A DNA stretch of 6,466 nucleotides from Methanobacteriota archaeon (GCA_002685895.1 NYYK01000102.1:1-6466); one strand, 5' to 3'; counted from the first letter of the stretch, positions 1-5,426 are shown. Numbers and translations: made by a program. Notes: generated from the sequence alone by a model not told the origin.

Positions 1-1
1 A

Positions 2-121
2 GATAGGAAGGCGAGGAGCAGAGAAAGTGAGATGAGGACGGAGCGCGGAGAAACTACGGAGCAGAATGCCCGTGAGCTGCTAGCTGTTAACCTGGGTATG
101 GTTATCTTGCCCATGGCATAG
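2..121 (+). CDS. possible C-terminal tail of an ORF cut by the left window edge
   Basis: The frame starting at base 2 stays open for 39 codons and ends at TAG 119-121. The translation is charged (many R and E) and ends in a short hydrophobic tail, NLGMVILPMA. An internal ATG at 32-34 would give a 29-residue peptide, but it has no convincing ribosome binding site. The other two + frames close early. No family is recognised. It could equally be chance reading in intergenic DNA, so confidence is low. Confidence 0.2.
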   Translation, partial: DRKARSRESEMRTERGETTEQNARELLAVNLGMVILPMA

Positions 122-136
122 AGTCCTGTTTGCCAT
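113..136. repeat. small inverted repeat ATGGCA / TGCCAT
   Basis: ATGGCA (113-118) and TGCCAT (131-136) form 6-bp arms around a 12-nt spacer, overlapping the end of the possible ORF tail. There is no T-run, so this is not an intrinsic terminator. It could be an operator-like dyad or chance. Confidence 0.25.
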
Positions 137-196
137 ACTGTTGTGGCTAACTAACTAAGGAATACGTGTGCCACTAAAAAACCCTTCCCCTGCACT

Positions 197-283
197 CAGT
201 ATAGCGGAGCGGTCAAGGGGCATGGCTTAGGTTTGTTATATATATAGACATAGCCACCCGTGCCAGAGCAAATTAAGAAAAAG
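197..283 (+). repeat. dispersed intergenic repeat, copy A
   Basis: This stretch aligns by eye with 5622-5712. Shared blocks in the same order are CAGTAT, a G-rich run, CTTAGGT (226-232 here, 5657-5663 there), an alternating ATATATATA tract (238-246; 5666-5674), ACCC-TG-CAGAG (ending 268; 5698) and an A-run. The distance from CTTAGGT to CAGAG is nearly equal in both copies (38 and 37 bp). Both copies have the same orientation as the gene that follows them, here the hemerythrin-like gene. It may be a dispersed promoter/leader element, a small RNA gene or a miniature mobile-element relic. The alignment needs small gaps. Confidence 0.55.
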
Positions 284-295
284 GGCTCTGGCGGG
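257..295 (+). repeat. hairpin at the end of repeat copy A
   Basis: GCCAGAGC (262-269) pairs perfectly with GCTCTGGC (285-292) around a 15-nt A-rich loop. CCC (257-259) can add three pairs with GGG (293-295) across a 2-nt bulge. No U-tract follows, so it is a poor Rho-independent terminator. The left arm belongs to the repeat shared with copy B, but copy B does not keep the matching right arm. Confidence 0.5.
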
Positions 296-312
296 AATGC
301 TGTTAAGGCTGT

Positions 313-328
313 TGTGAGGTATATCACT
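313..328. promoter_or_regulatory. CRP/FNR-family-like operator (TGTGA-N6-TCACT)
   Basis: TGTGA (313-317), six bases, then TCACT (324-328) matches the classic CRP half-site spacing TGTGA-N6-TCACA with one mismatch. It lies about 115 bp before the hemerythrin-like start. In anaerobes, hemerythrin-like genes are often controlled by CRP/FNR-superfamily regulators that respond to redox or nitrosative stress, which fits. The regulator itself is not in the window. Confidence 0.4.
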
Positions 329-374
329 AATCAATAACAAGTTAATGCAGATGCATCATGGATTGTTCAGAGAA

Positions 375-408
375 CACGTGATCAAATGTGCGTAAACGTG
401 ATCACGCA
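375..408. promoter_or_regulatory. palindrome cluster with a 20-bp-spaced direct repeat
   Basis: ACGTGATCA occurs at 376-384 and again at 396-404, exactly 20 bp apart (two helical turns). The second copy lies in the perfect palindrome CGTGATCACG (397-406), which is nested in a wider dyad TGCGT-N10-ACGCA (389-408). CACGTG (375-380) is also palindromic. The cluster ends 34 bp before the hemerythrin-like ATG, a good place for an operator overlapping the promoter or transcript start. Confidence 0.45.
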
Positions 409-442
409 AATATGACCATGTGAATTAGGAGGGATACAAACA

Positions 443-1135
443 ATGAAAAATGGTATTAACCTAGAAAGCAACCCCATAGATGTTCAATATTTAATGCACA
501 AAGCTTACGCGAATGTTTCCTTAGTGGTTGAAAACATGGCACAGGAACGTCAATTGGGAGGTGATCTTGATCCGTTTATTCAGGCTTTTAAACTGTGGGG
601 CAAACATCTTTATTACCATGCAACGACCGAGGATCTTTACATGACCGGCCCAATTAAAGATAATCAAGCAGCACGCGACAATGAAGCTGAGCATGCCACC
701 TTGGCCGGTGCAGCACAAGATTTTTCGGTTTTTTTGCAAAAAGGTGAGAAAGCAGCATTGGAAGCAAGTTTAGGTCCTATATTGAAATTTGAAGAAGAAC
801 AACACCAAGAACTTGAAAAGCAAATGCTTCAATTGGAAGAACTACTCAAAGCTGAAGTGGGAGAAGATGCGATTTCCTTACTAACCAGAAGGCATATATA
901 TAGTAGGGTGGTAGCTCTCCGAGTCTGTGAGTTCGATCATTTTGCCAATGAAGAAACCTTTGTGTTCCCTGTAATACGTAAACTTATGGACGAACAGCAA
1001 CAGTTGGCAATAGCAAAGAAACTACTTTTCGACGAAGATTCAGACGACCGGCGATGGATAATTGATTGGCTTTATGATGCATTAGAACCTGCAGACAAAA
1101 AATTGCTTGAAGGTCTTGAAAAACGTATGGCTTAA
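443..1135 (+). CDS. hemerythrin-like (HHE domain) protein
   Basis: This 230-residue cytoplasmic protein is predicted to be a helical bundle with a non-heme di-iron site that binds O2, NO or acts in redox sensing. Candidate iron ligands are H19, the H55-x3-H59-x3-E63 motif in a KHLYYHATTED context, H84, E118 or H121, and H166-x3-E170 in a DHFANEE context. This spacing is typical of bacterial hemerythrin-like proteins with a longer C-terminal part. There is no signal peptide or membrane segment. The start is fixed by AGGAGGG at 427-433, nine bases before ATG. The gene appears monocistronic and converges on the DUF123 gene. Likely roles are O2 or NO scavenging or sensing in an anaerobe; the upstream dyads suggest regulated expression. 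The family is fairly secure, the precise ligand set and function are not. Confidence 0.85.
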   Translation: MKNGINLESNPIDVQYLMHKAYANVSLVVENMAQERQLGGDLDPFIQAFKLWGKHLYYHATTEDLYMTGPIKDNQAARDNEAEHATLAGAAQDFSVFLQKGEKAALEASLGPILKFEEEQHQELEKQMLQLEELLKAEVGEDAISLLTRRHIYSRVVALRVCEFDHFANEETFVFPVIRKLMDEQQQLAIAKKLLFDEDSDDRRWIIDWLYDALEPADKKLLEGLEKRMA

Positions 1136-1143
1136 TTGGTACA

Positions 1144-1211
1144 TCTGACTGCAAAGAGAACTGTAAGAGTCATTTAAAGTTTATAGGATAGAGGTTCTCT
1201 TTGCAGTCAGA
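1144..1211. repeat. 18-bp perfect inverted repeat with a 32-bp inverted loop
   Basis: TCTGACTGCAAAGAGAAC (1144-1161) is the exact reverse complement of 1194-1211, with a 32-bp spacer. The right arm lies inside the minus-strand DUF123 gene and encodes SDCKEN there. The left arm reads SDCKEN on the + strand, and that frame runs on through the spacer as CKSHLKFIG-stop (1162-1191), the expected DUF123 C-terminus. The spacer therefore looks flipped relative to the gene. No T-run flanks either side, so it is not a classic terminator, although it could fold in the transcripts of both converging genes. Confidence 0.85.
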
Positions 1212-1505
1212 GCTTCCAAAACCTTTAATAATCGTTTTGCCTTTTACGTTAGTACTTAAATCGCATTCTCCAAGTTCTGATTTTATAACTTTAACTGTTT
1301 TGGTTTGCTCATTTGCTAATAAATAGTCTATATGCCAACGAAGATTCTTTTCTTTCGTTAAGTGTCTCGTTATTCTTGTGTCCATATTTCTTTTTGCGGG
1401 ACCTGTGTAGACATATGTTCCTTTCGGAAACGAGAACAAACCCAATCTTCCAATTTGGATTTGTATGGTTTGAGATACAGCTATAAAAAGTTGATAGGAT
1501 TGCAT
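1170..1505 (-). CDS. DUF123 / GIY-YIG-like domain protein with rearranged C-terminus
   Basis: This is a 111-residue protein of the DUF123 family, small GIY-YIG-related proteins found alone or fused to endonuclease III; their function is not settled. Visible family marks are IGRLGLFSFPKGTYVYTG (18-35), the R43/R47-H48 segment ending in RHL, WHIDYLL (57-63), an E80-C81 pair, and KGFGSSDC (94-101). Length matches stand-alone members. After SDCKEN the protein ends in LYPINFK, where the family usually has a C-x-SHL-like ending. That ending, CKSHLKFIG, is present on the opposite strand within the flanking inverted repeat, so the last seven codons seem to come from a flipped segment. The start is ATG 1505 because TAA lies two codons upstream in frame; no good ribosome binding site is seen. 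It may be functional, phase-variable or newly damaged. Confidence 0.75.
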   Translation of the reverse strand: MQSYQLFIAVSQTIQIQIGRLGLFSFPKGTYVYTGPAKRNMDTRITRHLTKEKNLRWHIDYLLANEQTKTVKVIKSELGECDLSTNVKGKTIIKGFGSSDCKENLYPINFK

Positions 1506-1507
1506 AG

Positions 1508-1633
1508 GTTAAACAATTCGGTTTTGCCAAGTATCTTTATACCGCTTTAGGTCCAGATATCAGCCGCCTGATTTCCGCCGCCAATAGCAATATTAATGCT
1601 GTACTAATCTCCCATGGGACTCCTAGCCGTTAG
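1508..1633 (+). pseudogene. possible gene-end remnant in an intergenic stretch
   Basis: On the + strand a frame bounded by TAG (1505-1507) and TAG (1631-1633) is open for 41 codons and ends in NAVLISHGTPSR, which reads like natural protein. It has no ATG or ribosome binding site, so at best it is the 3' end of a broken gene. The minus strand also has open stretches here, which weakens the case. The rest of 1506-1680 shows nothing else recognisable. Confidence 0.2.
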
Positions 1634-1680
1634 TTTACATCTGAATTGGGTTGGTTGACAAAACGAAAATTCTATAGGGA

Positions 1681-2262
1681 TTAGCGGGTCGCCGCCCTAT
1701 CGGCTTCTTTGGCTCGTAAAGCCTTTAGTTTTGCTTCGGCCTCTTCTTGTGTTATGTCGCCATCCTCTACCATGGCGTTCAATTTCTTCTGAACATCTTC
1801 CATGTTAAAAGAGCGCTCTCCTTTGAAGTCGTTTGGGGGGCCAAAGAAACCGCCCTGGCGTTTGAAGTCGTTTGGAGGGCCAAAGAAACGGCCCTGGCCT
1901 TTCCCGCTTTTATGGCGTCCCATTTTCCCGAAGAACTGTTTTCCAATTGCTGGGATGCCCTCAGGCTTTGACTGGATCCAGTCAAAGTACTCGTCTGCCT
2001 GTGCTTGGGTTAAACCACCCTTTTCAACCAGGGCATTGAGATTATTCTGGACAGCCTCATCCGTGAGTTCTCTACGGGCCTGATTGATTGCCTCATCGAC
2101 TTCTGACGCATCCAGCCCTAGTATCTCCGCTACCTTAGCAGCCAGCTTGCTGGTGTTGGAGTCACCGTTTTCATTTTCCTGTGCAAGAACAACGCTAAAG
2201 CCGATTACTGCTACTGCGACCACTGCCATTGCTATAGGTATGATAATCCGCAGTTTCTTCAT
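1681..2262 (-). CDS. exported helical protein with duplicated YckD-like segment and FFGPPNDFK repeats
   Basis: This 193-residue predicted secreted or surface protein has a signal peptide at 1-27: KK, then a long hydrophobic stretch, with likely cleavage after VLA at residue 27 before QEN. The mature part holds two related helical segments, residues 71-90 (VQNNLNALVEKGGLTQAQAD) and 157-176 (VQKKLNAMVEDGDITQEEAE), apparently an internal duplication. Between them is a basic, Gly/Phe/Pro-rich linker with two tandem 13-residue units containing FFGPPNDFK (126-134, 139-147). An early segment, AAKVAEILGLDASEVDEAI, also looks helical. Similar small proteins with 'G-x-I/L-T-x-x-E/Q-A' hairpins occur in Gram-positive bacteria and Chloroflexota; their function is unknown to me. 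The start is supported by AGGGAGGA upstream of ATG 2262. It appears to be transcribed alone. Confidence 0.8.
   Translation of the reverse strand: MKKLRIIIPIAMAVVAVAVIGFSVVLAQENENGDSNTSKLAAKVAEILGLDASEVDEAINQARRELTDEAVQNNLNALVEKGGLTQAQADEYFDWIQSKPEGIPAIGKQFFGKMGRHKSGKGQGRFFGPPNDFKRQGGFFGPPNDFKGERSFNMEDVQKKLNAMVEDGDITQEEAEAKLKALRAKEADRAATR
1822..1899. repeat. 39-bp tandem direct repeat inside the exported-protein gene
   Basis: Two adjacent 39-bp units (1822-1860 and 1861-1899) begin TTTGAAGTCGTTTGG and differ at only a few positions. They encode the two 13-residue FFGPPNDFK-containing units in frame. Because the unit is a multiple of three and nearly identical, copy number may vary between strains without breaking the frame. 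Confidence 0.85.
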
Positions 2263-2340
2263 TCCCGATATCCTCCCTCAAATGGTTCCAGTCCTACTCA
2301 CCTAAGTGTAACACCTTCTCAATATGAAACGAATCGTGAG

Positions 2341-2514
2341 GTGAAAGGTTATGAGACTTTTGGAATCTCCTTATCAACATTACCTCAAGCAGGCCGGTGG
2401 CAGCTGGAAAAACCAACCATCACTCCAAAAGAACGTGCCTTTGCAGACGATTATAGCAGAGTGGGGAAGGAGGTTATGTCATCCTGTCGCATATGTGAAA
2501 ACGCTGAATACTAA
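2341..2514 (+). CDS. possible small ORF or gene remnant with CRIC motif
   Basis: A + frame from GTG 2341 to TAA 2512-2514 gives 57 residues ending MSSCRICENAEY. Codon choice and composition look natural, for example LEKPTITPKERAFADDYSR in the middle. The frame is open further upstream without a better start, so this may be the tail of a decayed gene. Ribosome binding is weak. A competing + frame from ATG 2351 (77 codons) runs antisense into the methyltransferase gene and looks less protein-like. The ORF overlaps the 3' end of the methyltransferase gene tail-to-tail by 4 bp. No family is recognised. This accounts for most of the 2263-2510 gap, where no terminator is evident. Confidence 0.3.
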   Translation: MKGYETFGISLSTLPQAGRWQLEKPTITPKERAFADDYSRVGKEVMSSCRICENAEY

Positions 2515-3680
2515 GAATATTTACCATACTCTAGAGCAGCATCAAACATGGCCTCAATATTCGATGCTGGCACCTCGCTCCTAATTGTATGGCAGGAAGT
2601 CAGCACATAACCTCCTCCAGGACCTAGAGTCTCTATTTTTGACTTCACATCTCTTCTGACGTCGTCAACTGTACCAAAAGGCAGGGCTTGCTGCGTATCT
2701 ACGGCACCCCAGAAAGCAATATCTTTACCAAATTCAGACTTAAGTTTCTCCGGTTCCATGTTCCATGCTGTCGTCTGAACAGGGTTGATACAATCCACTC
2801 CCATGTCGATTAAATCTGGAATCAGGGCATAGATGGCTCCATCGCTATGCATCACAGCTTTAGCGTCGGTGTTTTGATGAATGGCATCAACACATCTTGC
2901 CATGAAAGGTTTAATTTGTTTTTTAAACATGCTCTCACTAAAATAAGCTCTATCCTGGAACCCCAAATCATCAGCAAATGACACAACGTCGACGTAGGGG
3001 CCTGCTTCTCGCAAAATGGAATTTGTCGACTCAACGATAACATTAGTAACCTGCTCTAAAATAGCTTCAGCGAGTTTAGGATTAAGCACGAGGTCTTCCA
3101 TAAATTCGGCAAATCCTCTGAGTCTCTGGCTAGGCGCAACAGGGGCATGCCCGACTGACACTACCACAGCAAAATCAGTTTCTTCATGCATCCGTTGAGC
3201 TTTTTCTCTCAGTCCTGCGACGCGATGTGATTCATTCGCATCTGGCCAAGCATATTTTTCAACGTCTTGGATTGTCAGGCCGTCTTTCTGAAAAGGTCCT
3301 TTCCTGTAAATATATGGCCCGATTTCGTTACGAGGCCTTTCCCAAACGACTCCCCACTCGTCACGGTACGAGTACTCGTCCAGTTGAGTTTTTGAAAGAG
3401 CCTGTGAGTCGATAGGTTGGTCGGGACTTATATTACGTGTATCAACACCAAACATATTCAAGATGTCTTCGCATGGGGTGAGATCATGGTCAGGGTTCAC
3501 TGGGTCATGGAGATCTGCACGGTTAAGTTCACTGGGGAATTCCAGAAGATTAACCAGACGTTCGTAAGCGATATTACTTATAGCGCTGGCCACAGTTCCA
3601 CAATCAATAGGAACTCGGTCTGGTTCCTTTAAGTCTAAAGTTCTTCTGAGGCGCTCTCGTGAAGTCATTTCACTTGCCAT
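2511..3680 (-). CDS. corrinoid-dependent methyltransferase, uroporphyrinogen decarboxylase superfamily (MtaA/MtvB-like)
   Basis: This 389-residue cytosolic TIM-barrel protein of COG0407 type probably moves a methyl group between a substrate or tetrahydrofolate and the corrinoid protein encoded just upstream. Family marks are SRERLRRTLDLKEPDRVP (7-24), VMHSDGAI (276-283), a GVDCINPVQ strand (294-302), WGAVDTQ (324-330), GPGGGYVLTSCH (353-364) and the VPASNIEAM helix (370-378). H278 with C363, and possibly D280, is the likely zinc site; MtaA-type enzymes use H-x-C plus a later Cys, and here the middle ligand position is Asp. A bare UroD role is unlikely: there are no heme genes and the partner is a corrinoid protein. 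The start at ATG 3680 has a GGAGAGG-type site nearby. It is the last gene of the operon, 56 bp after the corrinoid gene. The substrate (methoxy-aromatic, methylamine or other) is not determinable. Confidence 0.85.
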   Translation of the reverse strand: MASEMTSRERLRRTLDLKEPDRVPIDCGTVASAISNIAYERLVNLLEFPSELNRADLHDPVNPDHDLTPCEDILNMFGVDTRNISPDQPIDSQALSKTQLDEYSYRDEWGVVWERPRNEIGPYIYRKGPFQKDGLTIQDVEKYAWPDANESHRVAGLREKAQRMHEETDFAVVVSVGHAPVAPSQRLRGFAEFMEDLVLNPKLAEAILEQVTNVIVESTNSILREAGPYVDVVSFADDLGFQDRAYFSESMFKKQIKPFMARCVDAIHQNTDAKAVMHSDGAIYALIPDLIDMGVDCINPVQTTAWNMEPEKLKSEFGKDIAFWGAVDTQQALPFGTVDDVRRDVKSKIETLGPGGGYVLTSCHTIRSEVPASNIEAMFDAALEYGKYS

Positions 3681-3736
3681 TTTCTTACCTCTCCTAGCTA
3701 TATATTTTCACTAAATCACAAAAATTTTATCGATAG

Positions 3737-4414
3737 TCACTGAACTGCAGAGTGATTTGTCTTTATGAAATTGATCTGACCCGATAAACTTAAATCCTCT
3801 TTGATCATTTTCACGCCCTGACCTGCATCTGGGCGATATCCATCTGATTCGATATCTTTTGCAAATTTTTCAGTTACGGGGGCTCCTCCGACGTAGATCT
3901 TCATCTGGTTGCGAATTTTCCTCTCCTTTGCCCTTTCTACAACACCTTTCATATTTTTTATTGTAGTTGTCAAAAGTGCCGATATGCAAAGAACCTGCGC
4001 GTTCTCCTTTTCCATAGCATCTAGGAACTGATCCGCTGTGTTATCAGGGCCGAGATAAATGACCTCAAATCCTGCTCCTTCAAGCATCATTCCAACCAAG
4101 CTAATGCCGATATCATGAAGGTCGCCGGTGACAGTCCCACAAACGGCAGTTGGCCCAGTTTTACCGTCCGATTGGACGAGGAGTGGTCGGAGATGTTCCA
4201 TGGCACGTTTCATAGCTCTAGCTGAGACCAACATCTCAGGCATAAAGTACTCCCTAGAAGTGAATTTCTCTCCGACGATGTCCATTCCAGGAATCAAACC
4301 AGTGTTTACGATATCCTCGGCAGGTATGCCTTGAGCTAAGGCTTCAAGAGTGAAAGATTCTGCGTTATCAGCATCTCCTTCAACTACAAATCGAACTAAC
4401 TCTGATAAATCCAT
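3737..4414 (-). CDS. corrinoid (cobalamin-binding) methyl carrier protein, MtaC/MtvC/MtbC type
   Basis: This 225-residue protein carries the corrinoid that accepts and passes on methyl groups. Residues 1-80 form the helical cap domain (the GLIPGMDIVGEKF and YFMPEMLVSARAM segments). Residues 88-210 form the Rossmann-like B12 domain, with GDLHDIG (97-103) whose H100 should be the lower cobalt ligand, S145-x-L147, and G176-G177-A178. After DIG the sequence is ISLV instead of the usual KNLV. The start is ATG 4414: AAGGAG lies six bases upstream and residue 1 aligns with the family. An in-frame ATG at 4489 would add 25 residues and overlap the upstream gene, but lacks support. It sits 46 bp after the activation gene and 56 bp before the methyltransferase. 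Family assignment is strong. Confidence 0.92.
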   Translation of the reverse strand: MDLSELVRFVVEGDADNAESFTLEALAQGIPAEDIVNTGLIPGMDIVGEKFTSREYFMPEMLVSARAMKRAMEHLRPLLVQSDGKTGPTAVCGTVTGDLHDIGISLVGMMLEGAGFEVIYLGPDNTADQFLDAMEKENAQVLCISALLTTTIKNMKGVVERAKERKIRNQMKIYVGGAPVTEKFAKDIESDGYRPDAGQGVKMIKEDLSLSGQINFIKTNHSAVQ

Positions 4415-4460
4415 CAAAATCTCCTTTTGAAATAGTGGATACTCACAGTAAATATTAACA

Positions 4461-5180
4461 TCAATTAACAATCTCGATAAATGGTTCAATTCTCATCGGG
4501 CAATTCGATGCTGGACAGTATTTGCAATATCCTTGTGAGGGATCACTCGAAATATGAAGTTGGGAGCCTATTGGAACAATGCCAGATTGCGATTTCTGCG
4601 GTTTCATAAATGAAGATTCAAGAAGTTCCATCCCAATTAAATGGGCTGGAAGAGCTTTGAATACCATCGCTTGTCCCGTAATATCCCAGTATGTTTGGCC
4701 TGGTCGTAGGCACGTTCCCATCTTCCATCCATCAGGAAGGGCACGAGTCATTAGATAATTCAATACGTGAGTGAAGCCGTTAAACGCAGCAGCTGTCCCA
4801 GCGGAATCCAAGATCACTGCTTCGATATTATCCCCATTTTCCATCAACTGTGAGATTTTTCTATCTAGCTCGGCTCCCATGGTTGCAGCTATAAAAATAG
4901 CTTTTTCCGCTCCACCAAACAAATGAGAGATGAATTTACCTCTAATTTCCATGTCTGATTCCAATTTTACAAAATTTGAACCGACTTCAAGCACATTAAT
5001 AGTCCTGAATACAGCCTTAGGAGTTGCAATATTATAGACAGTATCGACCGCCTCCGATACTTCGTCCTTCAACTTGTCATGGACCCTATCTTTGCTTCCC
5101 AAGACACCCCAAACATCCTCTCCGGCTATCTCCAACGGTATTTCGAGGATTATTGGCTCCTCGCTATGCATTGAAATCAT
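4461..5180 (-). CDS. MetH activation domain-like protein, probable corrinoid reactivation factor
   Basis: This 239-residue protein resembles the S-adenosylmethionine-binding activation domain of cobalamin-dependent methionine synthase as a stand-alone unit. Marks are FIAATMGAELDRKI (96-109), DSAGTAAAFNGF (125-136), CLRPGQTYWD (157-166, matching the family's RPxPGY-like AdoMet-contact motif) and the ESSFMKPQKSQSGIVPIG stretch (188-205). A tail with C219-x2-C222-x4-C227 (YCKYCPASNCPMR) may bind metal or take part in electron transfer. Such proteins accompany corrinoid methyltransferases and probably support reductive remethylation of inactive Co(II). The start chosen is ATG 5180, with GGAGG six bases upstream; ATG 5198 adds six residues but has no ribosome site. 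It is the first main gene of the operon. The family is clear, the reactivation role is inferred. Confidence 0.85.
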   Translation of the reverse strand: MISMHSEEPIILEIPLEIAGEDVWGVLGSKDRVHDKLKDEVSEAVDTVYNIATPKAVFRTINVLEVGSNFVKLESDMEIRGKFISHLFGGAEKAIFIAATMGAELDRKISQLMENGDNIEAVILDSAGTAAAFNGFTHVLNYLMTRALPDGWKMGTCLRPGQTYWDITGQAMVFKALPAHLIGMELLESSFMKPQKSQSGIVPIGSQLHISSDPSQGYCKYCPASNCPMRIEPFIEIVN

Positions 5181-5250
5181 TCGTTGCCTCCAACCCATTT
5201 AGCAACCTTCTAATTATTCCCCTAAAGGCATTTTCAGGCTCTCTCAACAA
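5164..5250 (-). CDS. possible 28-residue leader ORF overlapping the activation gene
   Basis: On the minus strand AGGAGG (5258-5263) lies seven bases before TTG 5250. The frame runs 28 codons to TAG at 5164-5166, ending 17 bp inside the next gene, which starts at 5180 in another frame. The peptide (MLREPENAFRGIIRRLLNG, then LEATNDFNA) looks amphipathic and basic. The excellent Shine-Dalgarno has no other use here. The overlap suggests translational coupling to the activation gene, or the remnant of an older reading frame. No family is recognised. Confidence 0.4.
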   Translation of the reverse strand: MLREPENAFRGIIRRLLNGLEATNDFNA

Positions 5251-5290
5251 CAGCCTACCTCCTAATCATTGAAACAACCCACATCCCTAA

Positions 5291-5324
5291 ATGGGTATCT
5301 TCGATCAGGCCAAAGGTTACCCAT
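5291..5324 (-). promoter_or_regulatory. dyad at the start of the operon leader
   Basis: ATGGGTA (5291-5297) and TACCCAT (5318-5324) form perfect 7-bp arms 20 bp apart. They begin just downstream of the predicted transcription start of the minus-strand operon. The dyad could be an operator or a hairpin in the 5' leader. No cobalamin-riboswitch core was recognised around it. Confidence 0.4.
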
Positions 5325-5334
5325 ATTACGCAAG

Positions 5335-5362
5335 ATTATACCCTCCAACGATATCAGTCCAA
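5335..5362 (-). promoter_or_regulatory. sigma-70-type promoter of the corrinoid operon
   Basis: On the minus strand TATAAT (5335-5340) is a perfect -10 box. TTGGAC (5357-5362) is a partial -35 match, with a 16-bp spacer. Transcription would start near 5328, leaving a leader of about 75 nt to the small ORF and 145 nt to the activation gene. It is the best promoter-like match noticed upstream of the operon. Confidence 0.55.
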
Positions 5363-5409
5363 TATTTTCCAACCATTTCAAAGCCGTCCGTTGGCTCCAC
5401 ACTTCCACC

Positions 5410-5426
5410 GCATGGTATAGCCATGC
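5410..5426. repeat. short inverted repeat GCATGG-5-CCATGC
   Basis: Perfect 6-bp arms surround TATAG, about 50 bp upstream of the operon -35 box. The size and position fit a regulator site, but a dyad this short can occur by chance. Confidence 0.3.

Noticed and set aside
237..246. Archaeal TATA box
   Set aside because: Genes use strong Shine-Dalgarno sites, and a bacterial -10/-35 promoter is present at the operon; the AT tract is part of a shared repeat.
1144..1211. Intrinsic bidirectional terminator between the converging genes
   Set aside because: The stem is strong, but the loop is 32 nt and neither side has a T-run; the coding content of arms and loop explains it better as an inversion.
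1747..2305. Several long + strand ORFs opposite the exported-protein gene
   Set aside because: They are shadows of the minus-strand gene, which has a signal peptide, a ribosome site and sensible protein composition.
2511..3680. True uroporphyrinogen decarboxylase of heme synthesis
   Set aside because: The protein is in an operon with a corrinoid carrier and activation protein and has the H-x-D...Cys pattern of methyltransferase members.
4415..4489. Longer corrinoid protein starting at ATG 4489
   Set aside because: It would overlap the upstream gene and has no ribosome site there, while ATG 4414 has AAGGAG at ideal spacing and matches the family N-terminus.
5181..5340. Cobalamin riboswitch before the corrinoid operon
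   Set aside because: The predicted leader is only about 145 nt and no B12-box-like core was recognised.
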